NCBI GenBank assembly: GCA_003550325.1
Contig: QKWP01000033.1
Location: 476,850-540,849 of the forward strand
DNA length: 64,000 bases
Source: Gigaspora rosea
Taxonomy: Eukaryota > Glomeromycota > Glomeromycetes > Diversisporales > Gigasporaceae
Reading direction: 5' to 3'
Shown here: one piece after another, positions 45,763-57,520 of the stretch
Position numbering within the stretch: position 1 is the stretch's first letter
Layout of the letters: the number at the start of each line of letters is the position of its first letter
Program-made: the position numbers and the translations under genes
The notes under the pieces: generated by a model
Told to the model about the DNA's origin: nothing
The model's database searches: none
What the model saw: the letters and a program-made list of their open reading frames with translations, nothing else

Positions 45763-47687
45763 TATAATTATATTAGATATTATATTACTATAATATGTAA
45801 ATTTTTTTATTCTAATACAAAGTACACTTCAATAACACTACAGATTGATTATAAAATGAATTTATTAAAGAAAAATAGTATTGTTGCAGATATTATTAAT
45901 ATTCTATATAGTTCTTAGATTTCTATTTTGTATTTTCAAACAAAACCTTTTATACAAAATAAACAAATATTTTTTTTAACAAAATTCAAACAAAATTTAG
46001 TAAATATAATGCATCTTACAAAATACTTATATAATAAAATTTTTAACCTCCTCATTTCACATAGCGCTGTTGTAATCATCAAAGAAATGTTTACCCAATG
46101 TCTATTCTTCATGCTTTTAAAATAAAAAAAAATAAAAAAAACAACAATAAAAAAAGAAATATAAAACACAAGAGAATATAACAAACAGAAAGCCTATACT
46201 TAATATTATGCTTAATATAGGTTTAGGCCACAGATAAGTATTTAGGTTACTTATATATATGTCTGAGTTTTATTTTTAGCATTAGATTTAAAAAATAAAA
46301 TTTCTTTTAGTATTGTAAAAAGTTTCTATTAAATTTAATAAAGATAAAAGCAAGGTCTCACCTTTAATATTTTAAAAAAAAAATATTATGCTTAATATCA
46401 AATTTTATATATTCGTGAAATCTATTTGCTTGACTAATTTACAAAGATCAAAGTATTATATAGGTACTCAACCAAGACCACATAACCAAGGCCATATTTC
46501 TTTTTATTATTCATATACAACTGCCAAATAACTTAGCTTTTATATTTTTAGTACTAAAAAAAAAAAAAGAAAGAAAAACCTAATTAGAAAATTGCAATTT
46601 TCATAGTATAAAATAGTTTTTTCTTAATTTCTCAACATTTTTTATAAGATACTCTTCTTTTGAAAATGCATTTATAGAAAGTTCTTGCTTGTGCACATCT
46701 AACAAGCTATTATTTATGTTAAGATCTTGAAAACTCCAAAAGAATCTTGCAAAAGAAGGCAAAATAATTGCACATCTTTGAAGGGACCGTGCATTAATGG
46801 GTGATATTAGTTTTTTATATTCTTTGTACTGTTTGATTCATTGAAGCCCTGGCAACGTATTTGTTTTAGGAAGCGTTGTGTGTTATGAATAAGACTTTGG
46901 GTAAAATTTTAAAAACGTGATTTCATCGATTTGTGTAATCTATGAAAATCATATGATAAAAAATTAGGTGGGACATCTCGATCGACTGATAACGATAATT
47001 TTATAAGTATTTCTGGTTATGAGCATAATAAAAATAAAGTAATACAAATTGCGAAATTAGATATTCGGTTTGTGTTACTTTTCTGCAGAATCGTTTCTCA
47101 CGGTCGATTTATAATGAATATTATGAATATCGAGAAGCCTTTTCTTATTACATAAGATCTTGCGATAAGAATGGGACTTAAAAAGGCTATAAGGGCAATG
47201 GGTATAACGTTTTTTATCAGTAGTTTAATCAAAATTCACATGTTGCAGGAACTTGAGATCTTCGCCATCTTGAGATCTTCGCCATCTCGAGATCGTCGAG
47301 ATCGTTAACTTTTTTTTACATCACAGGTGAGATCGTTGAATATAAGTGGGGGTCTAATTTCACCGGAAAAATAACAAAATAGCTCCAGTATATAGAACTT
47401 ATAGCCGAATAGACTTGCTTTACATGGTGGGATCTAGATTGTATTGGGTAATATAATTACTAATCATATATTTTTTTCTAGCAAGTTTTTTAGATCTAGC
47501 AAATGGACAGTATAAAAATAAGCAAGTTTCCATCACCCATAAGATAAGTTAGCAATAACATTATTTTTTGCTCATATATATTTTTACTTGGTCCACTTAT
47601 CCCGTAATTTATTTTTTAAGTAATTTGCTATTTTATTCAACGAAACTGAATTTTTACTATGATTTTTCTTGTATTTAGGTACGAAAA
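45763..47687. other. AT-rich stretch, no gene recognised
   Basis: Only a short triple repeat of GAGATCTTCGCCATC (47250-47290) and general AT-rich sequence were noted. Short frames here have AT-driven composition. Confidence 0.4.
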
Positions 47688-47907
47688 ATGAGCACCACAA
47701 ATCCTATTAGGCTTAAGTGCCTTTTTCCGGATGGTGAACATATTAATATTGAGATAGGTTGCAGTGCTTAAACACGCAGTTGAGAGTCTGTTGAAAAATC
47801 AAGATCAAGATTCCGATCTCTACATTATTATTCCTAAGAATTCGACGGCCGAAATATTTACATTTGATTCAAATCAAGTTCATATTATCGTAAAACCAAA
47901 GGAATAA
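47688..47907 (+). pseudogene. Small protein fragment, possibly ubiquitin-like, one frameshift
   Basis: Starts MSTTNPIRLKCLFPDGEHI. The frame stops at about 47770, but the next frame continues AVLKHAVESLLKNQDQDSD, LYIIIPKNSTAEIFTF and VHIIVKPKE to a stop at 47907. One extra base near 47762 accounts for the break. About 72 residues with alternating strands and one helix would suit a beta-grasp fold such as the N-terminal domain of Crinkler-type proteins, but that is only a resemblance. It lies 560 bases from the Mrr-like relic on the other strand. Confidence 0.4.
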
Positions 47908-48467
47908 TATATTTTTTTTCTTGTATTCGCATTATGTAACAGCGATGTATTTTTATAATATAAATAAAAATATTGTTTTTATTGGTTTGTTGTCGTCCTG
48001 GCAAAAAATTTTTATATATATAAAATAAAGACCATCCACCCATGGCACGTCGTGCTTCTAACTTTACCTCTCCGCCAATTCACGCAATTCCACTTTGTGA
48101 ACTTAGTTCACGAAGTTTTGCTATATTCATGCAAAAATAAATACAAAGGTTCGGGACTCATGATCTCAATAAATAGCATTAGGGCAACTAGTCGTTTTCG
48201 TTGGATTTAATCCGACAAGTGTTAAAACGCCAAGAAAAATTTTTGATATACGAGTTAATATTATTATACATCGATAACAATACAATAAATAAATTCACGA
48301 AATACACATGCAAAGTAAACTGATTATGTATGCGAAATTAGCTTTATTGATATAAAAAATAAAAATGATAAAATACAACAAAATTAATGATTAACAAGGT
48401 CATGATAGAATAAAAAATCAATGGATCTGTTTTTGACAATATTCGTGGCAAGATTAAAGATTACTAA

Positions 48468-49223
48468 CTAAAGGTGAGAGATGTTAGTCAAAATGATGGG
48501 GTAATCAGACGAATCTGCTGTTTCTATTGCCTTATCGGAAAAATCACGATGTGAAGATACTACGATACCGATTGTACCAGGGCCTATTTCACAGATTACA
48601 CCCTTTAGTTTCCGAACGACGGCAGGTCCTATATTATCTGTAAGTATAAATATCTCTTTTTAATTAACATCAAATTCAAAACAAACCTATTCTTCGTATC
48701 CAGTTCTTGCACTGGATTACAATCACAATATCTCTAATCATTAAAATTATGTATGCCCTACTGTCATCTTTACCTCTATTAATTGACAATAAATGAGTGG
48801 ATGTGTTATCGTCATTAACAATTAAAGAACATGCACACCGGAATATTCTACGATTATGTGCTTTCAATAATTAGCGTGTATCCTATTCATCATAAATTCC
48901 TGACAGAGTATGGGTCATTTCAGGAACATCAGAAAACCAAGAGAAGAACGTTCAATAGCCTAAACTGTTGGCCATGAGGTGCTTTCGATTCTCTTGGATA
49001 TTTACATCGATATGACAGTGTACCTTCAGATACACGATAACTCAACAAACACTCAATGAGAAACTTACCCTGTATAGATATATTCCATACCATTCCCTGT
49101 AAATTGATCGACCTTTTTAAAGCCGAACATTTTTAATACCTTGACGGCATCTCACTCGAGAATATTTCCTTTCATCCTCGTTGAATACCTTATATGAACG
49201 GAAATAATTTCACTTTTAGTCAT
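48468..49223 (-). pseudogene. Mrr-like restriction-endonuclease family protein, decayed
   Basis: On the minus strand, MTKSEIISVHIRYSTRM (49223) leads to KVLKMFGFKKVDQFTGNG. After breaks the sequence continues with VIVIQCKNW, an intron (48686-48638, GT-AG), IGPAVVRKLKGVICE and GTIGIVVSSHRDFSDKAIE, then SSDYPIILTNISHL to a stop at 48468. QCKNW followed by GPAVVRxLxGV and GTIGIVV...A...YPIILTN is the usual Mrr_cat pattern; the Q-x-K of the active site is kept. Stops and frame changes between 48870 and 49140 make it a pseudogene. Expanded Mrr-like families are a feature of some arbuscular mycorrhizal fungi (from memory). Confidence 0.6.
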
Positions 49224-51600
49224 TTTAAAAAATAAACTTTTGGGAAAAAAAATAAACATTTTGTATATTTTATATATAAAGCCGATAACTCCTTTTCGTT
49301 GGGAACGTTCAGTCGAGAAAACGTGTAAAAATTACTCGAATCATTCACTATAAGAAAAGTCATTATTAAGGAACATGTCAAGATGCTATTTTAGAATGTA
49401 TAGAAAAAAAAGTTTTAGTCGATATAAATTTATTTTCAGTTGAGACTTACTTTAAATAGAAATTGAGCACTCAAACAACAATCACATCATAAACGCATAT
49501 AAGCTTTCTATCTGCTATAAGGCTATGTATAATTGTAATCTATTGACCAAATTTAGTTTAGGAAATTCTGGGTTCTAGAGGCTCTATAAATTATGCATGC
49601 GAAATTTTTGTAACCTTCCATTTCTGTATAAAGTTTAACATAGACATTTGTACGAATTTCAATTTATACAGTAGTTTTGGCTAAAATAATAATCATATGA
49701 ATGTAAATACGAGATTTTCAGAAAAATGCAGAGTGGTGATTTCTGTCTCACAAATAAGTTATGCCTTGTAAGGTGATAAATTTTACATTATTCTACATAA
49801 CACGCCAGCATATTTACATGGACAATTTAGAATAATGCCAAGTAAATTTTACAGATTTATTTTTCGTATATATTTGCCGAAATGATATCCAAATAAAGAT
49901 TTGAAATCCTTGCCAGCACCCCGTCACTTTCTTGTAACCTATATCACAAGATGATCGGTGAAGGGGCAGTGCAAAAAATCTGGACATGCATGTCCACTAA
50001 TCATCAATCAAATCTGGACTGGACATGCGTGTCCACTAATCATGCAGTAGTTAGTATCGATCAAAAAAATATTATAAATACATGAGAAAAAATAAATGGC
50101 TGAAGCTAGAAATTATAGCAGATCAGTGGTACGACATACCAGATCAGTATAGTACGACATACCAGATCAGAATATCAGTATGGCCAGATCAGTATAGGTA
50201 TTTCGCAGATCTGTATGGTATGGATGCTTTTTTATTTTATCAACCGTACCATCTGAAATATATATTAGCAGAACAGTATGGTACGCTTTGATAGAATCCA
50301 CACGGATCTGGTAGCTATACAATGAAATTGACATGGCGTAGGACAGAGACATAAAATGGAATTTTTGACAGTAACGAATTTTTGGGCAAAATTAAGAGCA
50401 GTGTATGTTTAATTTGGGCCAGGTAATATAATTAGGAACGTCGGAAAGTTTCGGAAAGTTCGGAAGATATCAAGAAATATGAAATATGGGTGTGTTAGTC
50501 GGGAGGTCGCAGAGTTAGAGAGTGAGCTTTCCATCTGGAAAATGTTGCACTTACAGAGAGATCTAATTATAACGCATGATAATAATTACTCTAAATGCAA
50601 TATATTTTATTGTGAAGAAAAAAGGAGCACTTGCGGAGAATTGACTGTATAGATAAAATAGGAGTAAAGTTTTATATCAAATGAATTTTTTACAAATCAA
50701 ACCGGTATTTTTCTGTGTCCCTGATTTCAATCATCACAAACATGTGATTTTTTTCTTTAAGCTTGTTTATGTATTTACTGTTTAATTTACCATAGTATGT
50801 ATAGGAAATACTGAAAAATTTGTTAATCGATTTAAATATCGCTTTAGTTGAGTCGATAAATTTATATCGACTACAAACATTAGTGCCAGCTTAACTACTG
50901 CTTAACTCTCTGGATATAATTTTTAGATATAGCACGATCAGGGACGATAATTTTCTGCAAAATGCAGAATGCTGCAGAATTTGCAGAATTCCCCCATTTT
51001 TGACCTAAAATTTGACCAGATCCAATCAAATTGCGAGTTTTGGCGGAGAGTTTCGGAAGGATAGACAATCAATTAACACAAAATACAAGCGTGGTCGTCG
51101 GAAAGCTTCAGAATATTCCAATTTTTGAGTGCAGAAACAGGTTTTTATTGCAGAAATTTTATTTTGCAGATAATCGCAGAAAATAAACAAGTCATGCGCC
51201 TGCCCATGCGCTGGGAGCTTTTTTTTTGTTATTCAATCCTTTGTCTTATAATGTGAATTTTTGTGTGACATTTTATTTGTAATACTGTAGTATGGTGCGA
51301 TTGCATTGTAGATCCAATATAAGTAAACTGTTTGAGTGTTAGAAATTAGAATTGAGACGAGTTTTGAAGGCATGGTAACAATAATCACAATAGAAAAAAG
51401 TTGTGCATAGGATATTGAATCATCAAAAATGTGTATATAGCTATAATTGTGCATAAAGTAACACATATAGCATTGGCAATTGCGATATAAGAGAAATTTG
51501 GATCTTGCTCTTAAATCTTTAGTGTAGGTTCTAATTTTTGATTTTAATAAATTGAGCTTCAATATTTGATATTATAATATGCATTAAAGGTTCAAATTTT
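49224..51600. other. Non-coding, with a short direct repeat and a low-complexity stretch
   Basis: GGACATGCRTGTCCACTAAT occurs twice, at about 49983 and 50023; each copy is a near-palindrome at its centre. Positions 50115-50290 are built from variants of CAGATCAGTATGGTACGAC, which keep frames open on both strands by chance. The part 50939-51195 is rich in CTGCAGAAT/TTTTGCAGA units, inverted at the two ends, perhaps a further decayed element. Confidence 0.4.
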
Positions 51601-52972
51601 AATAGTATAAAAGCAGTAGTCATAATATTAATATATATATATATACTGTATATATATATAGGCTGCCAGTAATAGAAATTAGGCAAATTAACATTTTAAA
51701 AAAATTAATATCTTAACTTTTATTAAAGCTATTTTAATGGATTAATATTTAAATGAAAACTTAGATGCTAAGCTTTTTTTTTAAATATTAATTTATTAAA
51801 ACAGCTTCAAAATTCATCGAAATATGAGCTATAAAAGTTAAAGCATTAAGTTTTTTTTAAAATATCAATTTGCCTTATTTATATTAATGATAGCATTATA
51901 AAAAAACAAACACATTACTTTATTTTAAAATTACGTTTATCAATAAAATGTTAATATCTTTGACATTAATTCGAATTTACATTATTTTTTTTTTAGATGA
52001 AATTTTTTTTTTCTGAAGAGAATAACTCTTTTTCTAATATTATTAAAAGAGAATAGTTTTTTGTTAAGAATTATTATTTAAAGATTCCAATACTAATTAA
52101 GAGAAAAGTTTTAAAAAAATAATTTTTCTCAATAAAAATTATAATAGAAATAATATTTATGTCTATAAAAATTTGATCTACTTATTTATTATAAACTTTG
52201 AATTTTTATAAGGTTATATTATATGATTATAATATTCTATGTATAATTGTTATATTTTGAGTATATTTTATTAGTTTTATATACCTAAAATACTACTTTG
52301 TATTATATGCTATTATATTAAATAATATAATTATAAGCATTTTGCAATTGGTAATATAAATTTGATATATTTAGTTTAGCTTAGATAGTTTAGAAATAAT
52401 TTATTAGAATTATATTTTGCTATAGTTGTTGCAAAGGTTTTTTTAATTGAGTTAGTAATATAGCTTTTGCTGTCTGTAATTGTTAGATCCAGGTGCAAAT
52501 AATTTTTTAATTGAGTTGTTGCAGCTTTTGTTACTTGTAATTGTTAAATTCAGGTGTATTACTTTTTTCTAGATAAAGTTTTATTTTTTTTTGTTTTGCA
52601 TTTTATGGATATTAAAATTTCTGGTCTGTTGGTTGAGCCAATATCAATTAGAAAATATTTTATTATTTGAATGTGTTTTTTATTCATGTATTTGATATGA
52701 AAATTTTTAATAATTATATATATTCAAAAAAAAAAATAGTTTAAAAAAATTTAAATATATTGGTATGCAAGTTTTTCTTAATAGTAGATTTGTTATAAAT
52801 TTGACCTTCAATTCATATATTTGGTATATATATATAAATTTATATATATGTATAAATTGTTTTTGCTAGATAAGCAATAATGCTTATTAGTAAATTAAAA
52901 GAAATTTGATTTAAATATAAATTATTATAAAATTTTTAATATTTAAATATGTTTTTTATTTATATAGTTAGT
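51601..52972. other. AT-rich stretch, no gene recognised
   Basis: Very AT-rich, with ATATATAT tracts at 51628-51660 and 52826-52850. Two segments (about 52430-52480 and 52500-52560) repeat TTGCAAATAATTTTTTAATTG-like and TAATTGTTAGATCCAGGTG sequence in tandem. Confidence 0.4.
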
Positions 52973-52990
52973 TAAAAATATCTAATTATT

Positions 52991-53592
52991 TTTTTTCTTC
53001 TATTGATAGCCATGTTGTATTATATTCTTGGTGTGTTTGAGCAATTGTAGTTACTTATTTATATTTACTGAAATAATTCCAACTCCCCTGGCTTGCATTT
53101 TGCTGCTCAGGAGCAACCTGTCTGTCTAACCCTGCAGAGTCAGAGAACTTTACAGCTATATTAAAAATGCTATACCATGAGTTCATGTAGTATCTTATAA
53201 TTCCAAACTTTGGTCTCACATTATGTCTCATAATTTCAGTTATTCCAAATTGGGGTTCTAGCATATTTCACTTCATAGCCACAAATTTGAAATATCGGCT
53301 GCCCAATTTGGTTTGTCTCTTAGATGGTACTACAGGTTCCTAACTGGCTGGCTTCACACTTTTGCCTTTGTAAGAAATTTTTTTTTTTTTTTAAGGTGAG
53401 GTTTTGCTCGTATATTTATTAGTAATTTAATAAGTTAATACATGGAGTAAACTGATTAACAAATTACATGCAAGAATGGGAGCTCAGACTAGTTTATCTG
53501 CGACCTAAACCTAGCCTTTGTGAGGAATTAAAATGGCAATCTTGTGATTTGTATCCTCGAAGCATAAATGCTTCACTATCGACCCCGAGGAC
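52991..53592 (-). mobile_element. A-tailed retroposon with 18-bp target duplication, 602 bp
   Basis: TAAAAATATCTAATTATT occurs perfectly at 52973-52990 and 53593-53610. Read on the minus strand the element begins GTCCTCGGGGTCGATAGTG and ends in AGAAGAAAAAAAA. A second A-run (T15-16 on the plus strand at 53378-53393) lies inside, so the unit is a composite: a 200-base head ending in A, then a 380-base second part. A 69-codon minus-strand frame (53055-53264) has no recognised domain. Confidence 0.75.
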
Positions 53593-54872
53593 TAAAAATA
53601 TCTAATTATTGTATTTGTAAATTACTTAAAAGTATATATAAAAATCTTTCAAAGCAATAGATTTGCTACAAATTTGACTTTATTATAAACATTAAAAAAT
53701 GAATTAATTATAAAAGAATATTGAAATTTTTTTAATAATATATATTTGTATCCAGATTTGAAATTTGTTATAATGTGGAATCTGGCCTAATCTAATTCTA
53801 ATACCAACCTTAACCCTAACTCTAAAGTCATAATTCTGCACAAAATTTTTATACAGAACATCCTGATTCTGAATTAGAAAAAATTTCAAATATGAACACA
53901 ATATAGTCAACTTTCTCTAATCTGAACTGCCAGGACTGCTTTTTTTTATTATATAAAAGTTTGAAAAAGTTCAGTTTTCAAAAAGTTATATATGGTTTAT
54001 TTGAACTTTGCAAATGTTCTAGGAGATTTTGTTCAGTTTAGAGAAAGTTTAATAGTGTTTGGTTTAGAGAGGTTCAGATTAGAGAGAGGTGACTGCATAT
54101 ATATTATATAAAAATATATTAATTTTTTTGTTTTTATAGTGTATATTAATGTTTTTTCTTTTATTTTTTGCTAGTATTAGATTAAAGTTTCTTGATATAT
54201 ATATGTAAGTCTCTTTGGTTATATAGGTTTGAGATAATTCTTTTTAGGTAATTTCATAAAAATTATTTATTTGTAAATAAATGATTTTTAAATAGTAGAT
54301 TAAAAAGGTATAAAGTGAAAAATAATAGTATTAAGTAGAGTATATAACTCGATTATAGTTTTTTAAAAATTTATTACTTAATTACAACAAAATAAAGGCA
54401 ATTTATTAAAAATATTTTTTAACTTAGTAATTGCATAATATGCAAATTGAGGTATTTGCTTTTTTTTAATCATTATTTATTTTGCTACAATAAATTTATT
54501 AGAAAATAGCATATTAGTCCATGCCTTTAGCATAGAGGTAAAGGATTATAATAGTAGTCAATTTAAATTATGATAAAAAATTATAGTTAATCATATATTT
54601 TTTTGAAACACAGTTATTAAAATGCCAAGAATTAAATATCATACTCACTAAAGATAGGTGATAAATATAAAACATTTATTATTGATGAATAATAAAACTA
54701 CTTTATTAGATAAATTAAAGTTGATGAAATAGTAAATAAGTAAACTAATAATGAATAATGAAACTTGTAATAAATAATAAAATGCATAAAAAATTATAAA
54801 TTTTATAAATAATCAATAATAATAAATATAAGAAAAGGTTTAAAATGCAAGTTATTTTTTAGAAAGTATATA

Positions 54873-55247
54873 CCGTATTTACTCGAAATAATGTGCACCT
54901 GCACGTTATTTTAAGAGGATGCACATTATTTTGAGTACGTGCATGGGTGTTATTTTGGGATAAAGATCTAATTTCAAAAAAATTGTGCGTTATATATGTG
55001 TGATGCATAAAAAACCTGTATTTCTTAATTTTATATATAGCTTTTCTGATCTAAGTCAGATTTTTGACTAAAAAATTCTTATTTCTGCTTGTTATTTGAA
55101 TTCGTTATTTCAGCAGATTATTACTTTAGCATTTGGAGTGTGCGTTATATTGTGATGCACATGGGCGTTATTTCGAAACCAACATCTATTTTAAGAAAAT
55201 TCAATTTTTGAAATAACGTCCATGTGCGTTATTTCGCGTAAATATGG
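54873..55247. mobile_element. Mariner-like MITE with TA duplication, 375 bp
   Basis: Ends CCGTATTTACTCGAAATAAT and ATTTCGCGTAAATATGG, flanked by TA (54871-54872, 55248-55249). Subterminal GTGCACCTGCACGTTATTT-type sequence is inverted at the two ends. Third member of the family also at 3116-3667 and 14693-14987. Confidence 0.7.
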
Positions 55248-55779
55248 TAAAATGAATTTTTTATTCATTGTGCAGGTTTATTATTTTTATATAGTTAGGT
55301 AATATTACCTAATATTTTGTATTGATTGCCCAAATTTATTCAAAAAAACTATAAATAAAAAAAATTATCTGCTTTAGATTTAATGAAAAGCTAGAATTGA
55401 TTTTGCTTGTTAATTTTAGTAAAGTTAAATTTTATAACAGTTTGACAATTTAATAGAAAACATTTGTGGCAAAATAAATGAATACTATGTTTTTGTTTGA
55501 ACTGGAATCTTTGTTATAATGAAATCATAGTAATTTTAAAAAAATTTAAGATTCAGAATAAACAAAAATTATTATTATGAAGATTGTCAAAGGAAGTAAT
55601 TTGCATTTTATATTTTATTAGTTAAATAATTTTGCAAAAAGTTTTATCAATTATGCAGTTTTGTCAATTATCAAAATTTTATTAATATAAAACTATTAGC
55701 AAATTGGTTAAATAGAATTATAGAAATAATGAAAATATTAATAGTTTAAATAGTATGAATAATGCAAACAAAGATATTA

Positions 55780-55980
55780 CACAGTGGCTCTTGATATAAT
55801 GGACTCTTGATATAATAGAGACTAAGTAAAATCTTGATATAATGGATCAAGGTTCAAATTCATATCATAATAAATACTACTTGATATAATGGATTTACTA
55901 ATAAAACTCATGATAAAGTGGATTTTAAAAAATTCCTCACTATGTGCCCATGGTAGTACATTATATCGAGAGCCACTGTG
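55780..55980. mobile_element. Mariner-like MITE, 201 bp
   Basis: Inverted ends CACAGTGGCTCTTGATATAA and TTATATCGAGAGCCACTGTG, with TA on both sides (55778-55779, 55981-55982). Inside, CTTGATATAATGGA recurs five times in direct orientation. Confidence 0.75.
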
Positions 55981-56279
55981 TAGTAAAAATTTAAATAATG
56001 TTAAAAATAAAAATAATGATTAGAAAATTTATCTATTGTACTTTGAAAAATATATAAAAATTTTAAAATGCAAAAAAATAAAAATTTTATTAATTGATCT
56101 TTTTGTTTTATAATTATAATAGTTTAATTAATAGTTTTGTTTATAGTTGCATCAATAATTTCATCTATTGTTAATAGTATTATTATGCTAGTAGTTTCAT
56201 TAATTGTTAAAGTTTATTAAACAAAATTATTTCATCAATCATAAAATAGTTTTATTACTTATCTTTAATATTCACCCTG

Positions 56280-56650
56280 ATGATTTATTGAATAATTAGA
56301 TGTTACAATTGTTAAAGTAAACTGAATTAAACATTATGCTTACTCTAGTGATTTTATTAAATGATTAAATAATTACAGATAATCATATATTGCCTTGAAA
56401 TACAATTGTTAAAGTAAACAGAATTATAATAAACTTCATACTCATTTAGTAATTTATTGAATGATTAAATAATTAAAGTTAATTATACATTCTTCTGAAA
56501 AGCAATCATTAAAGTGAACAGAATTTAATTTTGTACTCACTCTGGTAATTTTATTAAACAAATAAATGATTACAGATATATTTTTTTGAAACCATCTTTA
56601 AAATAAAAAGAATTAAACTTAATGCTTATGCTAATGATTTATTAAAAAAT
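56280..56650. repeat. Tandem repeat, about three 100-120-base units
   Basis: Each unit contains TTAAAGTAAACAGAATTAAA, then CTTACTCTAGTAATTTATTG, then AATGATTAAATAATTACAG and ATCATATATTTTTTTGAAA, with many point differences. A lone related unit lies at 54585-54655. Non-coding. Confidence 0.5.
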
Positions 56651-57210
56651 TATCATAATTTATAGATTGATTACAAAAAGATGATAATGTTATCATTCAA
56701 ATGATTAAATATCACAATTTCAAACAAAAATTAACCAAAATTGTTTCACACAATTTGATCATGTTTTGGAATAGGTTAGTTTGCTTTGAAATTATTATAC
56801 TACAAATCTTTTTTTGTTAGTTGACAGAAGTCAAAAGATCAAAAAAGCTTATGAAGTTAGATAAACACAAAATTTTAATTAGTTGCCTATTTAGGTACTG
56901 TCCAATGTTAATAACAATTGTTAGGATCTAATATAATAAATGGACAAATTTCCCAACCCATATAGAATCCTGCTATTTTGTGGCATTTTAAAGCTTCAAC
57001 TTAAAAGCCAATTTGCTTAATGCAGTGTGAGAGACTACTAGTATCACGAATTCAGCTGATGATAGCAATACTAGAGCAATTATAGTTGCTATTTCTGGAA
57101 GCATATCCCATTTCAGCTTATGCATCAATTGCACTGATATATGCTACAATTTTACAATTTCTTAATAAAAATTCATTTAATAAAAGATAATATTATTAGC
57201 TAGATACACC

Positions 57211-57520
57211 TAGTGATGTTAAAAGTCTGATCTGAGTTAGTTTTTTAGTTGACTCCAAAAAAGTCAAGTCTTTATTAAAGTTTGGTTCCAAGTCAGACTT
57301 CAGTCTCAACTTGCATTTCATGTGCAACATCTATATTAAATATAGTATTAAAAAAATGTATCCGCATGCAAAATATGCATGAATATACTTTTTTTGGTTA
57401 TTTAAATGTTTAAGGAGCACATGAAATGCGATTAAGTTCCAAGTCTGACTTGGAAATAAACTTAAATAAAGACTTGACTTTTGGAGTCGAGTCGAACCAG
57501 ACAAACTATTAGCATTCCTA
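57211..57520. mobile_element. hAT-like foldback MITE, 310 bp
   Basis: Termini TAGTGATG and CATTCCTA, with long arms that include GACTCCAAAAAAGTCAAGTC/GACTTGACTTTTGGAGTC and AAGTCAGACTT/AAGTCTGACTT. A perfect octamer GATACACC lies on both sides (57203-57210, 57521-57528). Minus-strand frames here are by-products of the arms. Confidence 0.72.

Noticed and set aside
50082-50352. Frames on both strands rich in Tyr and Gln
   Set aside because: They come from a short CAGATCAGTATGG-type repeat, with no domain.
50939-51200. hAT-like element with CAGGGACG end
   Set aside because: The end sequences resemble each other (TTTTCTGC blocks) but no matching 8-bp duplication was found, so boundaries are not supported.
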